Notes under the pieces: model-generated | Told to the model about the DNA's origin: nothing | What the model saw: only the letters and a program-made list of their open reading frames with translations | The model's database searches: none | Made by a program: the position numbers and the translations under genes | Assembly: GCA_001953115.1 (NCBI GenBank) | Contig: LSSL01003582.1 | Location: 1-23,708 of the forward strand | Source of the DNA: Smittium mucronatum | Lineage: Eukaryota; Kickxellomycota; Harpellomycetes; Harpellales; Legeriomycetaceae | Direction: 5' to 3' | Length of the DNA: 23,708 nucleotides | Shown here: positions 12,181 through 22,005 of the stretch, piece after piece | How positions within the stretch are numbered: position 1 is the stretch's first letter | Layout of the letters: every line of letters starts with the position of its first letter

Positions 12181-13752
12181 CTAATGTGATTCGAGTTGGG
12201 TGTAGACGATTTCCTGGTAATACTGGGGAACTGAGAATCGGGCCAGATCGCGCTCGGAAACGGGCAAACAGCTAGTCCCGAAATGGCAATCGTTTTCGCA
12301 CACGAACACGAGCAAAGTGCCAAACTCCATTCCGTCATTGATGGATTCCAAAAACTGTTTCCCCCTCAGTTTAGATGATTCGACGTCGCGGTGGCTGTTT
12401 GCGAGGTTGGATAGGTGCAGGATATGGATGATTGATGGGAGAACGGACAGTTCAAACGTGCGTTTTCCGTTACAGTGTGGGCACCGGGGCACGTTCTTGG
12501 GAGAGTATTTGGTGTTTGAGGACTTTTCATCGTCTTTTTCGTCATCGCTAATCAGTCCAAACCGGTGTTCGACGAGTGGATCGCGGCTGGAGCCAGGGGT
12601 TAAAAGAAGGGATGAAACCTGATCGTTGGTCGAATACAGCAGCGGAGTTCCACCGAACTGGTACCTGATTACTTGCTCTGGGTTCTGGCTTATAATTCCC
12701 ATAAAGTTATCAAGAGCAGTATCGATCCCACTAGGCAAAACAGTGGCTTCATACTGTTCCGCTGTCCATTGCTCGTCGCCTGTCTCGGAATCCCCAGAGC
12801 TTGCATTGTTGTATTCGTCTAGTTTACAACCAGCATCCAATTTTTCGTATTCAGAGTATACGTACTGGCCAGGGACGTATGGTAAGTCGCTGGATATACT
12901 GCTATTCTGCGAAATTTTCAAGTATTTAATATCTAGTTCCAAATCACCAATTTCGGTGCTTTTAGGCTGAACAATTGCCAAAGAAGATTTGAGCGATTGC
13001 AGTTGTGTTGGGTTAAAATCCAGCTCTTCGGTATCATTATCCCAAATAGATCCAAACTATTACACAGTATAGTACAAATTCAAGCTTTTATATAAAAGCA
13101 AGAGGAGGAATAAAAAGAAAAAACAGCTTACATTAATCTTTGCGGGAGGTTTCTTGGAAACGACTTGTTTTCCGGAAGACTTTTTAGCGGGTTTTTTCTT
13201 GGTCTTTTTAGTTTTCGCAAGTTTTTCCAAATACTCGATGTTAAGTAAATGACCTCGCAAAACCTTAAAACTGAAGTGGGTAATTAAATTATGTATTATT
13301 TTTTTGAAATGTTGAGGGCAAAGAGTTGTAAGAAAAAAAATACCTGCCAGGAGATTCCATGCAGGACTTTTGCATACAGCCCCACAAGTAAAGAAACCGG
13401 TCATATGGAGAATCGGGGAGAGGGGCGTATAGTTGGAACAACAAGACTAGTAGTTCGCCGCAACTGTCGCACAACACTATAGATTTTTCAGGGTAATGTA
13501 CATTTTCTTTCTCTGACAACCACGTCTATGTTGATAATTTCACCAAAATGGCGTAACTTAGATTTAAAAGAGGAAGAGGGCGTTTTTTGGTGATTCGACA
13601 AAGACATGAAGAATCAGAAAGGGATGAAATTTTTTTTTAAAAAAAAAGAGAAAGCTTACGGGTTTCCCACCGAGTTTGCTAATGTAAGGATCGGATGCAT
13701 CGGCTAATTCCTGAGCTCCATCAGCATATGAGAGCAGCACATAGTCCAGCAT
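12181..13752 (-). CDS. TSR4: Tsr4/PDCD2-family ribosome biogenesis chaperone
   Basis: In yeast Tsr4 is the dedicated cytosolic chaperone of ribosomal protein uS5 (Rps2), needed for 20S rRNA processing. I rebuilt four minus-strand exons: 13752-13660, 13525-13344, 13270-13132 and 13056-12181, giving about 429 residues, close to yeast Tsr4 (408). The start reads VLLSYADG and KLGGKP|TWL across intron 1, the usual PDCD2 opening. A zinc-binding part follows with CDSCG at 50-54, FQLYAPL and GCMQKSC at 80-86. A Lys-rich linker occupies about 108-136. The C-terminal PDCD2_C domain has PGQYVYSEYEK (about 200), QVIRYQFGGTPL, VPRCPHCNGKRTFE (Cys330, Cys333), GTLLVFVCENDCH (Cys391, Cys395) and ends near YYQEIVYTQLE. 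Introns are 134, 73 and 75 nt with donors GTAAGC, GTATTT and GTAAGC and AG acceptors. The exon 2-3 and 3-4 joins keep frame and homology. Confidence 0.9.
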
Positions 13753-14250
13753 TTCTCTAGCGTAAATCGATTAAAAATATCTAATTCAAGACACTGGGTT
13801 CACTACTTCTCTCGTCTCTATATTACTGGTTAATCATTAAACGCCAATTCATCTTCATTATATCTGCAGTAAAAAATTGTGCTTATTTTTTTTTTTTTTC
13901 AAAAAAAAAATCAATAAAGTATGAAAACGCTAATTGATTGGTAGAACCAATATAACATAATGCCATAAATTGTAGATAGAAATCAGATACCTTCAACTTT
14001 TTAGTCATCAAAAAACAAACGCTTTAAATGTAACGAAATAAAGCATTTATATATCTTGAAATTATATTTCAGCACCATAACATATATATTCCAAATTATG
14101 AAAATGTGTTATAAAATCTAAAAAAGTATCTCAACACCAGAATAATATAGCTAATATCAGAGAGAAGAGCCAGAGACGAAATAGTATGGTATGGTTGCAT
14201 CATATGGGATAATCAGAGAATCAAACAAAAAGGTTTTGCTAGATAGGAAA
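13753..14250 (-). promoter_or_regulatory. TSR4 upstream region with palindromic CCAAT pair
   Basis: This spacer lies between the TSR4 start and the stop of the upstream same-strand GRX5-like gene. ATTGGTAGAACCAAT at 13937-13951 places two CCAAT boxes head to head about 185 bp before the TSR4 ATG. Nearer the gene, 13840-13847 reads TTGGCGTT on the minus strand, a motif that recurs elsewhere in the window. A T-run followed by an A-run lies at about 13886-13909. No gene is visible. Factor binding is inferred from the motif alone. Confidence 0.4.
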
Positions 14251-14941
14251 CTATTTGGGATCAGTAGAATCAACTATTTTTTCCTTTACTAAAAGAGATT
14301 CCAACTCTCCGGACTTGTGCATCTCGAGTAAAATGTCAAACCCTCCGATAAATTCACCATTGATGTAAATCTGGGGAATGGTTGGCCATTTTCTAAAGTA
14401 AAAACATTGGTTAAAAGAGATGAAATAATAAGTATGCAGTAAAAGTATGCAACAAGATTTACGAGAATTCCTTGATTCCTTCTCTCAACTCAGGATCCTC
14501 TAGACAATTGACACCATTTGGATGTTCAACCCCATTCACTTGAAGGATTTGAATAGCACCTCTGCTGAACCCACACTATATACATTCAGAAAGTTTACAG
14601 TCCTTATAAATTATTTTATAACTTTACAATTCTTATTAAAAATGGAAACTTTGTTTACACACAAAAAATAAAAATAAAATATAGTGTCAACATACCAAAG
14701 GTTCTTCGGGGGTGCCCTTCATAAACACAGTCACTTTGGAATCCTTAATATTCTACAATGAAATGGAAAATATTTAAATCGTTTTAGAAAAAAAAAAAGC
14801 ATATTCTACATATGAACAATTAGTTACAGATTCGATGATCTCACGAGCATGAGCAGTCAGGCTTCTAAACAACAAGATCTTTTTTGGTAATTTCGAAAGG
14901 GAAATTCCCTTTGATCCAAAAGTTCTACCAAGAGCGAGCAT
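14251..14941 (-). CDS. GRX5: Monothiol glutaredoxin, Grx5-type, mitochondrial
   Basis: Grx5-type proteins bind a [2Fe-2S] cluster with glutathione and pass it on in the mitochondrial iron-sulfur cluster pathway. I rebuilt four minus-strand exons: 14941-14828, 14752-14696, 14575-14463 and 14392-14251, giving 141 residues, near the usual 140-160. Residues 1-30 have many Arg, Lys, Ser and Leu and no acid ([18 protein letters not shown]...), a typical mitochondrial presequence. Then come [22 protein letters not shown] with Lys50, the CGFS active site at 58-61, [13 protein letters not shown] with the cis-Pro at 101, and GGFD at 111-114, where yeast Grx5 has GGCD. The residue before CGFS is Leu57, where Gln or Lys is common. 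Introns are 75, 120 and 70 nt, all GT-AG. The start is chosen because it is the first Met giving the presequence. The gene sits upstream of TSR4 on the same strand with 498 bp between. Confidence 0.9.
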
Positions 14942-14961
14942 CGCTTAAATTAACAAACGAA

Positions 14962-15195
14962 ATGTATATTTATGAAATCAAGAAATCGACCAAAAAAAAG
15001 CCTAAAAAGGTAAAGAACTCTCAATTGTATATCCCGCCTTTTTTAAAATCTGTAAAACCAGACAAAAATCGAAAAGACTGCCTATCTTTCCCACTACGAA
15101 ACTCACTGATTCTGAAGACTACTGATTTCTATTTGTCATCACCCGATTCATTCTGGGAATTCCAGACGCTATCTAGTTTCCGCTCCCGAACTTAA
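14962..15195 (+). CDS. Uncertain small ORF upstream of GRX5
   Basis: This is a 77-codon frame starting at the ATG at 14962. The same frame is open upstream to 14869, where it overlaps the GRX5 presequence in antisense. The product would be basic near the start (KKSTKKKPKKVKNS), followed by QLYIPPFLKSVKPDK and a Ser/Phe-rich end. I recognise no family. An intact gene with only 20 bp to the divergent GRX5 start codon would be unusual, so it may be a chance frame, a lost exon or a gene fragment. The frame's length and moderate base composition in this AT-rich setting are the only support. Confidence 0.2.
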   Translation: MYIYEIKKSTKKKPKKVKNSQLYIPPFLKSVKPDKNRKDCLSFPLRNSLILKTTDFYLSSPDSFWEFQTLSSFRSRT

Positions 15196-16556
15196 CCTAT
15201 CAATCTCCATCCCAAATATTCCTTCCAACTAATGTTCAACTATGGATGCTTTATCCAATCAACCGCACAAGATTTGTTCCGTAAGCACTAGTATTTTCTG
15301 CACCAATTATACCCTCTTTTCTATAAACCACTGGGCGTTAATCTCCTTTCCGGGCCGAATGTTCAAAAATGACCATTAGTTTTTTTTGCTAAATATTAAA
15401 TTAACCAATAAGTGGGTATGTTTCGATAAAAGCGCTTTTTACCATTTTTTTAAGGAATTTTACTGGCAGATAACTATTGGAAAAAGTATGAGATAAAAAC
15501 TCGAGGTTAAGAGTAGACTGGGACCTAAAAGCGCTAATATATTCTTATTTCAAATCAGCCCAATTGCTTGTCTTAACGGGAAACTAGGCCCATATCTATC
15601 GCCACCTTTACCAACATCTAATGCAGCCTCAATAGTCTGGATTGGCTGAGACCATATAGAATAAGAACTAAACCCAACTCCAATTAACAAATACCATTTT
15701 CAGTTCTCGGTATTACAAGAATTTATGTGGATGGAATTTCCACTATACCTTTGAAACCAAAGACTATTTTCTTTAAATTTCTATTTATTCTGTTTTATGC
15801 ATGAACGGTTAATCAATGAGCTAACAGAATATAAGCAAATTTGTGCCTAAAAAGCTATTACAGTTAATGCAAGGAGAATTATGCTTAATACAAGTCTAAT
15901 TAAATATATAATAAAGTCTCGGAGGATGTATGCACCACATGAAAGTATGTACTGAAAAGTATAAAAATATGAAATAGGGATCTATGAAAAAGTTGGGGTT
16001 TTTAGACCGAATCTTCATTCCTATGACATTAATTAAAAATGCTTGAGATTTTGATTTTCTAACTTTTCTTACCATTTCATTAAACTCCTAATATGATTAC
16101 TTGCCTTTTTTTTGTGATTTATTGAAATTATAACCTTTATAATAATGATCTTAAACTAATAAATTATTTTCGAATAAGAGTGTGGTTGGTACAGCTAACA
16201 ACATTTGCCCTTAAAATAGCCCGGAAATAGAACACTTCCACAAATACTTGGTAAATATAAAACTCAACCCTTACAAAATTAAAATTCTAATGCTTCAAAA
16301 AAAAAAAAAACTAAAGCGACAACGGCAACATAAACATCAACGGCAATGACAAAGAAAACTAAAGCAAAATAATTTAAAAAAATGAAATTCAAATTCGAGA
16401 TGTATTAAAAAGGTTAATATCGATATCTGCAACTATTATTTCAAAAAAAAAAAAAAAACAGTTAAAAATGCTAATTCATATATAATCAAAGTGAGATTAA
16501 TAATATGTATAAATTCAAGTATTTACATACAATTTTTGTTTTCAATAAGGTTTCGC
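15196..16556. other. Unassigned region with protein-like scraps
   Basis: No complete gene can be assembled. Up to about 15720 the base composition is closer to that of the genes than of the spacers. Scraps include a 45-codon plus-strand frame from the ATG at 15242 to the stop near 15379 and a plus-strand segment LNGKLGPYLSPPLPTS near 15572-15620. On the minus strand, WSQPIQTIEAALD and DRYGPSFPLRQAIGLI end at a stop near 15548. A further plus-strand segment, TRIYVDGISTIPLKPKT, lies near 15712-15765. CCAATAAGTGGGTAT at 15405-15419 resembles the RAD4 upstream CCAAT block. From about 15800 the sequence returns to AT-rich spacer. It may be a decayed gene, a multi-exon gene I could not splice, or a noncoding transcript. 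Confidence 0.35.
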
Positions 16557-16661
16557 CTTTTATTTACTATGACATGAGTATATGTATATTTCTTTTATTT
16601 ACTATGACGTGAGTATATGTATATTTCTTTTATTTACTATGACATGAGTATATGTATATTT
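16557..16661. repeat. Three tandem copies of a 35-bp unit
   Basis: The unit begins CTTTTATTTACTATGACATG and continues AGTATATGTATATTT. Copies lie at 16557-16591, 16592-16626 and 16627-16661. Copies 1 and 3 are identical and copy 2 differs by one base (ACGTG for ACATG). A fourth copy starts at 16662 with CTTTCATTT and then breaks off. The near identity implies recent duplication, by slippage or unequal exchange. No coding role is visible. Confidence 0.95.
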
Positions 16662-18060
16662 CTTTCATTTCCTCTTGTTTTGTTTATTTGCATTATTTGA
16701 AATTTCTAGCTTTTAGAAAAAAAATTATGCTTTAAACACAGATATATATATAATTATAGTTAATACCTAAAGGAATATATATTTGATAGTTGAAAAATAA
16801 TATTTCTTATTTTAGCATCGTCTTTATCTAAGATTTTAACCCCTCCCCCCTCCTTTTTTTTTCAAAGGCGTCGAGTTATTTTATATTTAATGTTGATTTT
16901 ATTTTTATTTTTACAATTTTAAGCATCCAATCATTCATTATAATTGGAACTTGGATTTTTAATTATTTTACTATTTATAAATTGGTTATACATTTTCTCT
17001 ATTTAAATTTGTAGATATTGTGTTTTAGATTTGATTCTTTCTCCGCCTAACAATACTTATTTAAAGATAGATGTAAATAAAAAAGCAAAAAAATAGCCTA
17101 TACACTGCAATGTGTTTTTAATCGATTCAATGGCTGTACATATGTCGCATCTTTAAAAATTATTTTTTCATAATCCGGATAAAAGTAAAATACTTTAATT
17201 TTGTTTTCGTTACATCCAGTTTTATTTTTCCTGAAACTAACTTTGCCCAAAAATTCAATTTCCACTCATTATTTTGAACCCGATCCTTTTCTGAATTCTT
17301 AAGTAAATGATATACTTTATTTGGAAAATTCAATGCCCCTATACATATCCAATATGTATAAATACTTACTATTTACTTTTGTTTTGTTTTTATCGATTTT
17401 AGCACCAACAATATATAAATATCTATCTCTTTCATGGTCTTTCCCAACAAAAAATCATTTATTTTTATACTTTTGGTTATCTTTGGTTATTTTTTACTAA
17501 ATTTTTAGCTATTTTTGAATGCCAAATACTATTTTCGTTTTTTTTAGTCAAAATCCACTGATAAATTGTTTATCTATATATTTATAGTGATTTGATTCTA
17601 CCTTTCTCTAAAAGTTATAGATCTTTAATCGCTTTTTCTCCATAGTATCTAGATTTAACCCTGATTGCTTCTACAGAATCATAAATATTCAAGTACATAT
17701 CTTTATAATCATTTTAACGTTTCAAGCTTTGATCCTAACTTGGAAAACTTTCTAGATTCTGTATTAAAACTGGATTTTTTATTGGATATACTGGTATAAG
17801 TTTATCCAAAGTAGTTACCCAAATTTTATAACAAGAAATCCGGCTTGAGTATATTTTTTTTGTGAATAAATAAATTTAATTTTCGATAAATTAATAAAAA
17901 ATAGAAAATATTAATGTTATAATAAAATAACACTTTAAGATTTTTTTTTTAAAATAAATAATGGGATATAAACCCCCCCCCCTTCCCCAATTTTAGTAAT
18001 TATACTACTGTTTTTTATATAATTTAATTATTTTTTTTTACCCGAATCTTTGTATTTTAC
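16662..18060. other. AT-rich spacer before the retroelement
   Basis: I see no gene. Notable points are a pyrimidine tract CCCCTCCCCCCTCC at 16840-16853 and a ten-base C-run followed by TTCCCC at 17973-17988. Both read on the minus strand as G-runs ending in GGTT. The rest is T-rich with scattered short (TA)n runs. It may contain the worn flank of the downstream element. Confidence 0.5.
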
Positions 18061-18294
18061 ATCAAATAGGAGGCATATTAAGTGTTAACATTTTATAACG
18101 TAAAACTAAACTTAAAATATAAACCATTAAAAATAAGCGAAAGAAATAAACTATAATTTTTTTTTGATAAAGGCTGTGAAGAACAGTTTAGATATACTCC
18201 TATAATCTTTTCTTTAACAAAGATAATCTACCAGCTTAAAGGATTTTAAATTTTCTAAATTATTATTAGATAATTTATAAAAACAATTAAACAA

Positions 18295-19036
18295 ATGTCT
18301 GAAGATACCAACGCCAAGTTAAACGAGTTTACCGCTTTGTTACACCAGCCAATGCGCAAAAGGAAATCTGAGCTCGACGACGAGGGCCCTTTCATCACCC
18401 CAAGAATTCCCGTAACCAAAATCACGGTTTACAAAGAGCTCTACCAAGCATTTATTTTGATTGGAGAGGACTTTTTCTGAGCCCATTTATCGGAAGAAAA
18501 CCGCAATATGGCACCAAACACGTTTCCGAAAACCAGTTCGATGGGCTACATTACTCCGCCGCTGAAAGATTCAGCATCGAATGCGGTGAAGATGTGAGAT
18601 ACCACGCTGCAACTGATTCAGACGGCACTTTCCCAAGTCACACGACCGATAGATTACTACGTACACAGAAAGATTCACGAAAATACTGGGATCATAATCA
18701 CAGAAGACTCTGATATCTCGTTTGCGATCACCATGAGTACTGCTCTCTGATATCGCAACATATTTTAATCAGAGCTGACTCGACAATCTTTACAGGAGAA
18801 TGGAGTTCTCCGGGCGAGTTAATCATATCTTCGAGACGGATAAAAAGCAGTCCATGGATCAAGATGTGTTTGACACGTTGCTAGCAAGTAAGAAAACAGA
18901 GACTCGGAAAAGATACATTCAGCCCTTTCGTAAGCGCCAGAAAATTTCAGTCTCGTACGAGGCAACCGTCAGTAACTTAACTACGGTGCAAACCTTCTCA
19001 GCTGCAGTAGCTTCAGCTCCATCTAGCCGCACCTAG
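18295..19036 (+). pseudogene. Gag-like first ORF of the DIRS-like element
   Basis: The frame opens with MSEDTNAKLNEFTALLHQ at 18295 and continues through in-frame TGA codons at 18478-18480 (DFF*AHLSEEN) and 18595-18597 (VKM*DTTLQ). Near 18740 a one-base gain or two-base loss moves it to the next frame, which reads LSDIATYFNQS, then TGA at 18776-18778, then LDNLYRRMEFSGRVN. It ends at TAG 19034-19036 after a Lys/Arg-rich segment (KTETRKRYIQPFRKRQK). The position before the RT and the basic C-terminal part fit a gag-like structural protein. I know no enzymatic motif in it. The three TGA codons could each come from an Arg CGA codon by a C-to-T change. Confidence 0.6.
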
Positions 19037-21170
19037 AGATTCCAACAGATCTTTCTGGGGAGACTGCAGGAGAGGGTTCTTGTAGGGCCAGATTCAAGCC
19101 CCACAGTCTAGGTGCGACTCGCCATGTTAAATTCTGAGTGGGCCAAGCTTTCCAACAGCAAATGGTTTCGAGGAATAGTAATGAAGGGATTAAAAATCCC
19201 GCTTAGGAGCCCAGTTCTAGTGAAATTGGCCTTCGCGAGCAAAAAAATTCCGACCTCGTCATCGAAGAAAATTTAGGAAGATTCCCCGCTGATGTAACAC
19301 CCTCAGCGGGGCAAGAGAAAGATTAAGAAGGATGCGAGCTCGATCCTAAAGAATGAATTATCAGCGCTGCTGGAAAAGTGAGTCATAGAGGAAGTACACC
19401 AACAGATCCCTGGATTCTACAATCGACTGATCACGATCCCAAAGAACACTGGTGGCTTCTTCCCCGTGATGGATCTGAGGAAACTCAATAAGAGTGTGGA
19501 AGAGCATAATTTAAAAATAAAAACCCTAGCTTCCTTCTGCAGTATGGTCAGAAGAAAGAACTACATCACTTCCATATACCTGCAGGTCACTTTTATGCAC
19601 ATTCTTGTTTACAATAAGTGCAGAAATTTTCTTCGGTTCCAGCAGAACGGGCGGTCATTTCAGTTCAAGGTTCTTCATTTTGTGCTGTCACTCAGCTCCC
19701 TATCGTTTTCCAAGATCCTGAGACCAGTTATGGAATGGGCCATATTCAAGGTTATGCGGATTTTGGCATACCTAGACGAACTGTTGATCCTTAGCGATAC
19801 CAAAGATATCTGTACGAGCAATACTTATTTTGTGTACTTCAAGCTCTCGAAGCTTGGATTCAAGCTAAACTACGAGAAATCATCTATATCCTTGCACCAA
19901 TAAATCTCCATCTTGGGGTGGTCATAAATACCAGAGAAATAAACCTCAGAGCTCCGTCCACCAGGATCAGGGATCTTCGAAGAGGGTCCAGAAAATTATT
20001 AAACGCTCGACAGAAGACGTTGAGATTTCTTGCGAGCTTTATCGTTAAAGCTCGGTCAATATCTATCGCTCTACTTCCTGACCGTCTTATGCTTTGCAGA
20101 ATCTTGAAGATAAAGAATCAGTCATTTTCGAGACTGAATTCATGGAAATCGACAGTAATTCTGACGAAACCTGTGATACAGAGCCTATTTTTCTGGAAGA
20201 AAAAACTGTTGTCATCTAAATGTCTCTCATTCTTGCCCGAGACTCCAGAAATGTAATGTTTTGCGAATTTCAGCGACACAGCTTGGTTGGTAGTATCAGG
20301 ACCCAAGACGTACTCAAGGATATGTAATCAAAGCGAAGAGAATATGAATATCAATTTCAAGGGGTTTCTCGTTATACTTTATTCTCTCAAACTCAAGAGC
20401 GTGGTAGATCGCTCGTTGTTATTCTACTCAGACAAAACGACTAAAATATCGTATTTAAGGAATTTTGTATGAAAAAATTCCCCCGAAATACTCGAAATAG
20501 CGGAGAAAATATGAGAAAACTTCTTGAAAACAAATAAAAGACCCCAGATTACATATTATCTTTGGGTGCTTAATCCAGCAGACGCACCAAGCTTATTAAT
20601 CGCACAGAAAGGGTGGTCTCTGTCACAGTAAAAATCCAACACGCTGAAAATAGTATACGGCTAACACTGTTTGGACTTTTTCGCATCAAAATCAAACAAA
20701 AAGATAGATGCCTACTTCAGAAGTTTTCCGGACACGAAGGCGTTGAGCCAGAGCGCAATAATATACAATTTTTCAGGGATTAGCAAACTTTACAACTGCT
20801 TAAAATGGAACCTTATCTCACTAGCAGCACAGAAAGTCAGTAGATAACGGATAACGATGACTCTGGTGACAAAAATGTGTAAATAAGCCATATGGCTTCC
20901 GGAACTAACGACCCTGTCAATTTTTCAGCCAGTAATTTTGCAGAAAATCACGTTCATACCAGATAAAAAAAGCGGAAAGTCTCAGCTCTCAGAAAACAAG
21001 AACATGATCTTGATAGCTTGGGGAATCAGTGGCGTTTCCTCTAAGCTCAAGGTTTCAGAAATTATTCCGTCGATTGTATCATTTCCAACAAACGACGTTT
21101 CAGACGTCGCTCCAGATACAGCTCTGTCCAGCAGTGGTTTCTGGACTGATGAATCTCAAATGAAATAAAA
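19037..21170 (+). pseudogene. Reverse transcriptase-RNase H part of the DIRS-like element
   Basis: The RT begins with RLAMLNSEWAKL (19113 on). TAG at 19274, TAA at 19295 and TGA at 19379 break it before EEVHQQIPGFYNRLITIPK, VMDLRKLN and YITSIYLQVTFMHI. RT motif A normally has two separated Asp here; this copy reads SIYLQV, so the first Asp is changed. The catalytic YxDD box at 19769-19780 reads YLDE, with Glu for the second Asp. A frameshift near 19905 leads to a frame with HLGVVIN and the connection region. The RNase H part shows SDTAW (about 20271) and YSDKTTKISYL (about 20428), and NPADAPS lies near 20571. HCLDFFASKSNKK follows at about 20662, a segment known from DIRS/Ngaro proteins between RNase H and recombinase. 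More stops occur at 20254, 20470 and later. It is clearly inactive. Confidence 0.75.
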
Positions 21171-21990
21171 ACTAAGATTTTGGCCTCACAGATAATAAAC
21201 TATCTGGCGAAAATGTACAAAGCGGAAAAACTGAAATTAGGCTCCATAAAAGCATACAAATCCGTTCTAGTAAAATTAGCAGAAAATCCCACCGAGCTTC
21301 AAATAATTCAATTTTCTCTGAACTTAAAAGTTCGCTGGAAGATAATTCTATTAGATCCTTTGTTAGGCTTACTATAGAACTAACGCCAGTTTTGGATGGT
21401 TTCAAAGAATGGGGACCTTCGAATAGTCTTTTTATAAAGAATATTACTGCAATATACTCTGGATTTCATCAGTAACAGGATTTATTAGAGCCAGAAATAC
21501 TCACAGAGTAGACGAAGGGTGTAGCAAGATTTTCTCAGGAGCACTTCATCTATTTATAGTGGCACCGAAAGAAAAAAGTGGCGTATATCCCCTCAAAAAA
21601 CCCTGAAAAATAAGTCCACACACAGAACCTATTCTATGCCCTTACTAAAATACTCAGTTTATAAGGAAAAGGTAGCTTTTAGACTTTTACTAACACCACA
21701 TGATAATAATAGCAAATTTATTGATAATAAATGGCTGATATTTATTTGCGATAGTTAAAAAACACTATCAGTAGACAGAAATTTTCGAAATATCCTATCT
21801 ATATCTGGCCTAATGCACCGCTAATCGGACACACCCATACCTAAGGATAGAGACATTGGTGATACACTGGCCGCTAACTCTGGAGTATCTGCAAACGAAA
21901 TAGTTTCGCGCGCATTTTGGTCGAACTATTCCACTTTCGATACCTATTATCGACCCACAAGAAATCCTCGGAATACTTGAATGAATTGAT
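21171..21990 (+). pseudogene. Tyrosine recombinase part of the DIRS-like element
   Basis: After a frame change at about 21168, SQIINYLAKMYKAEKLKLGS and IKAYKSVLVKLAENP form the helical core-binding start of the recombinase. The middle (about 21378-21780) is scrambled by stops and frame changes. The C-terminal part returns in the same frame with PKDRDIGDTLAANSGVSAN and AFWSNYSTFDTYYRP. The Tyr codons at 21945-21950 are in the place of the catalytic Tyr of the family, and the Arg after them is conserved in related elements. I could not place all members of the Arg-His-x-x-Arg set, partly because a TAA breaks MHR*SDTPIP. Confidence 0.65.
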
Positions 21991-22005
21991 ATTAAATTTA
22001 GAGTA

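Noticed and set aside
12317..12970. Two plus-strand frames of 101 and 114 codons
   Set aside because: They lie antisense to TSR4 exon 4, whose product carries clear PDCD2_C motifs.
15425..15452. GCGCTTTTTACCATTTTTT resembling the U5 snRNA loop and Sm site
   Set aside because: The loop sequence is not exact and no flanking stem is evident.
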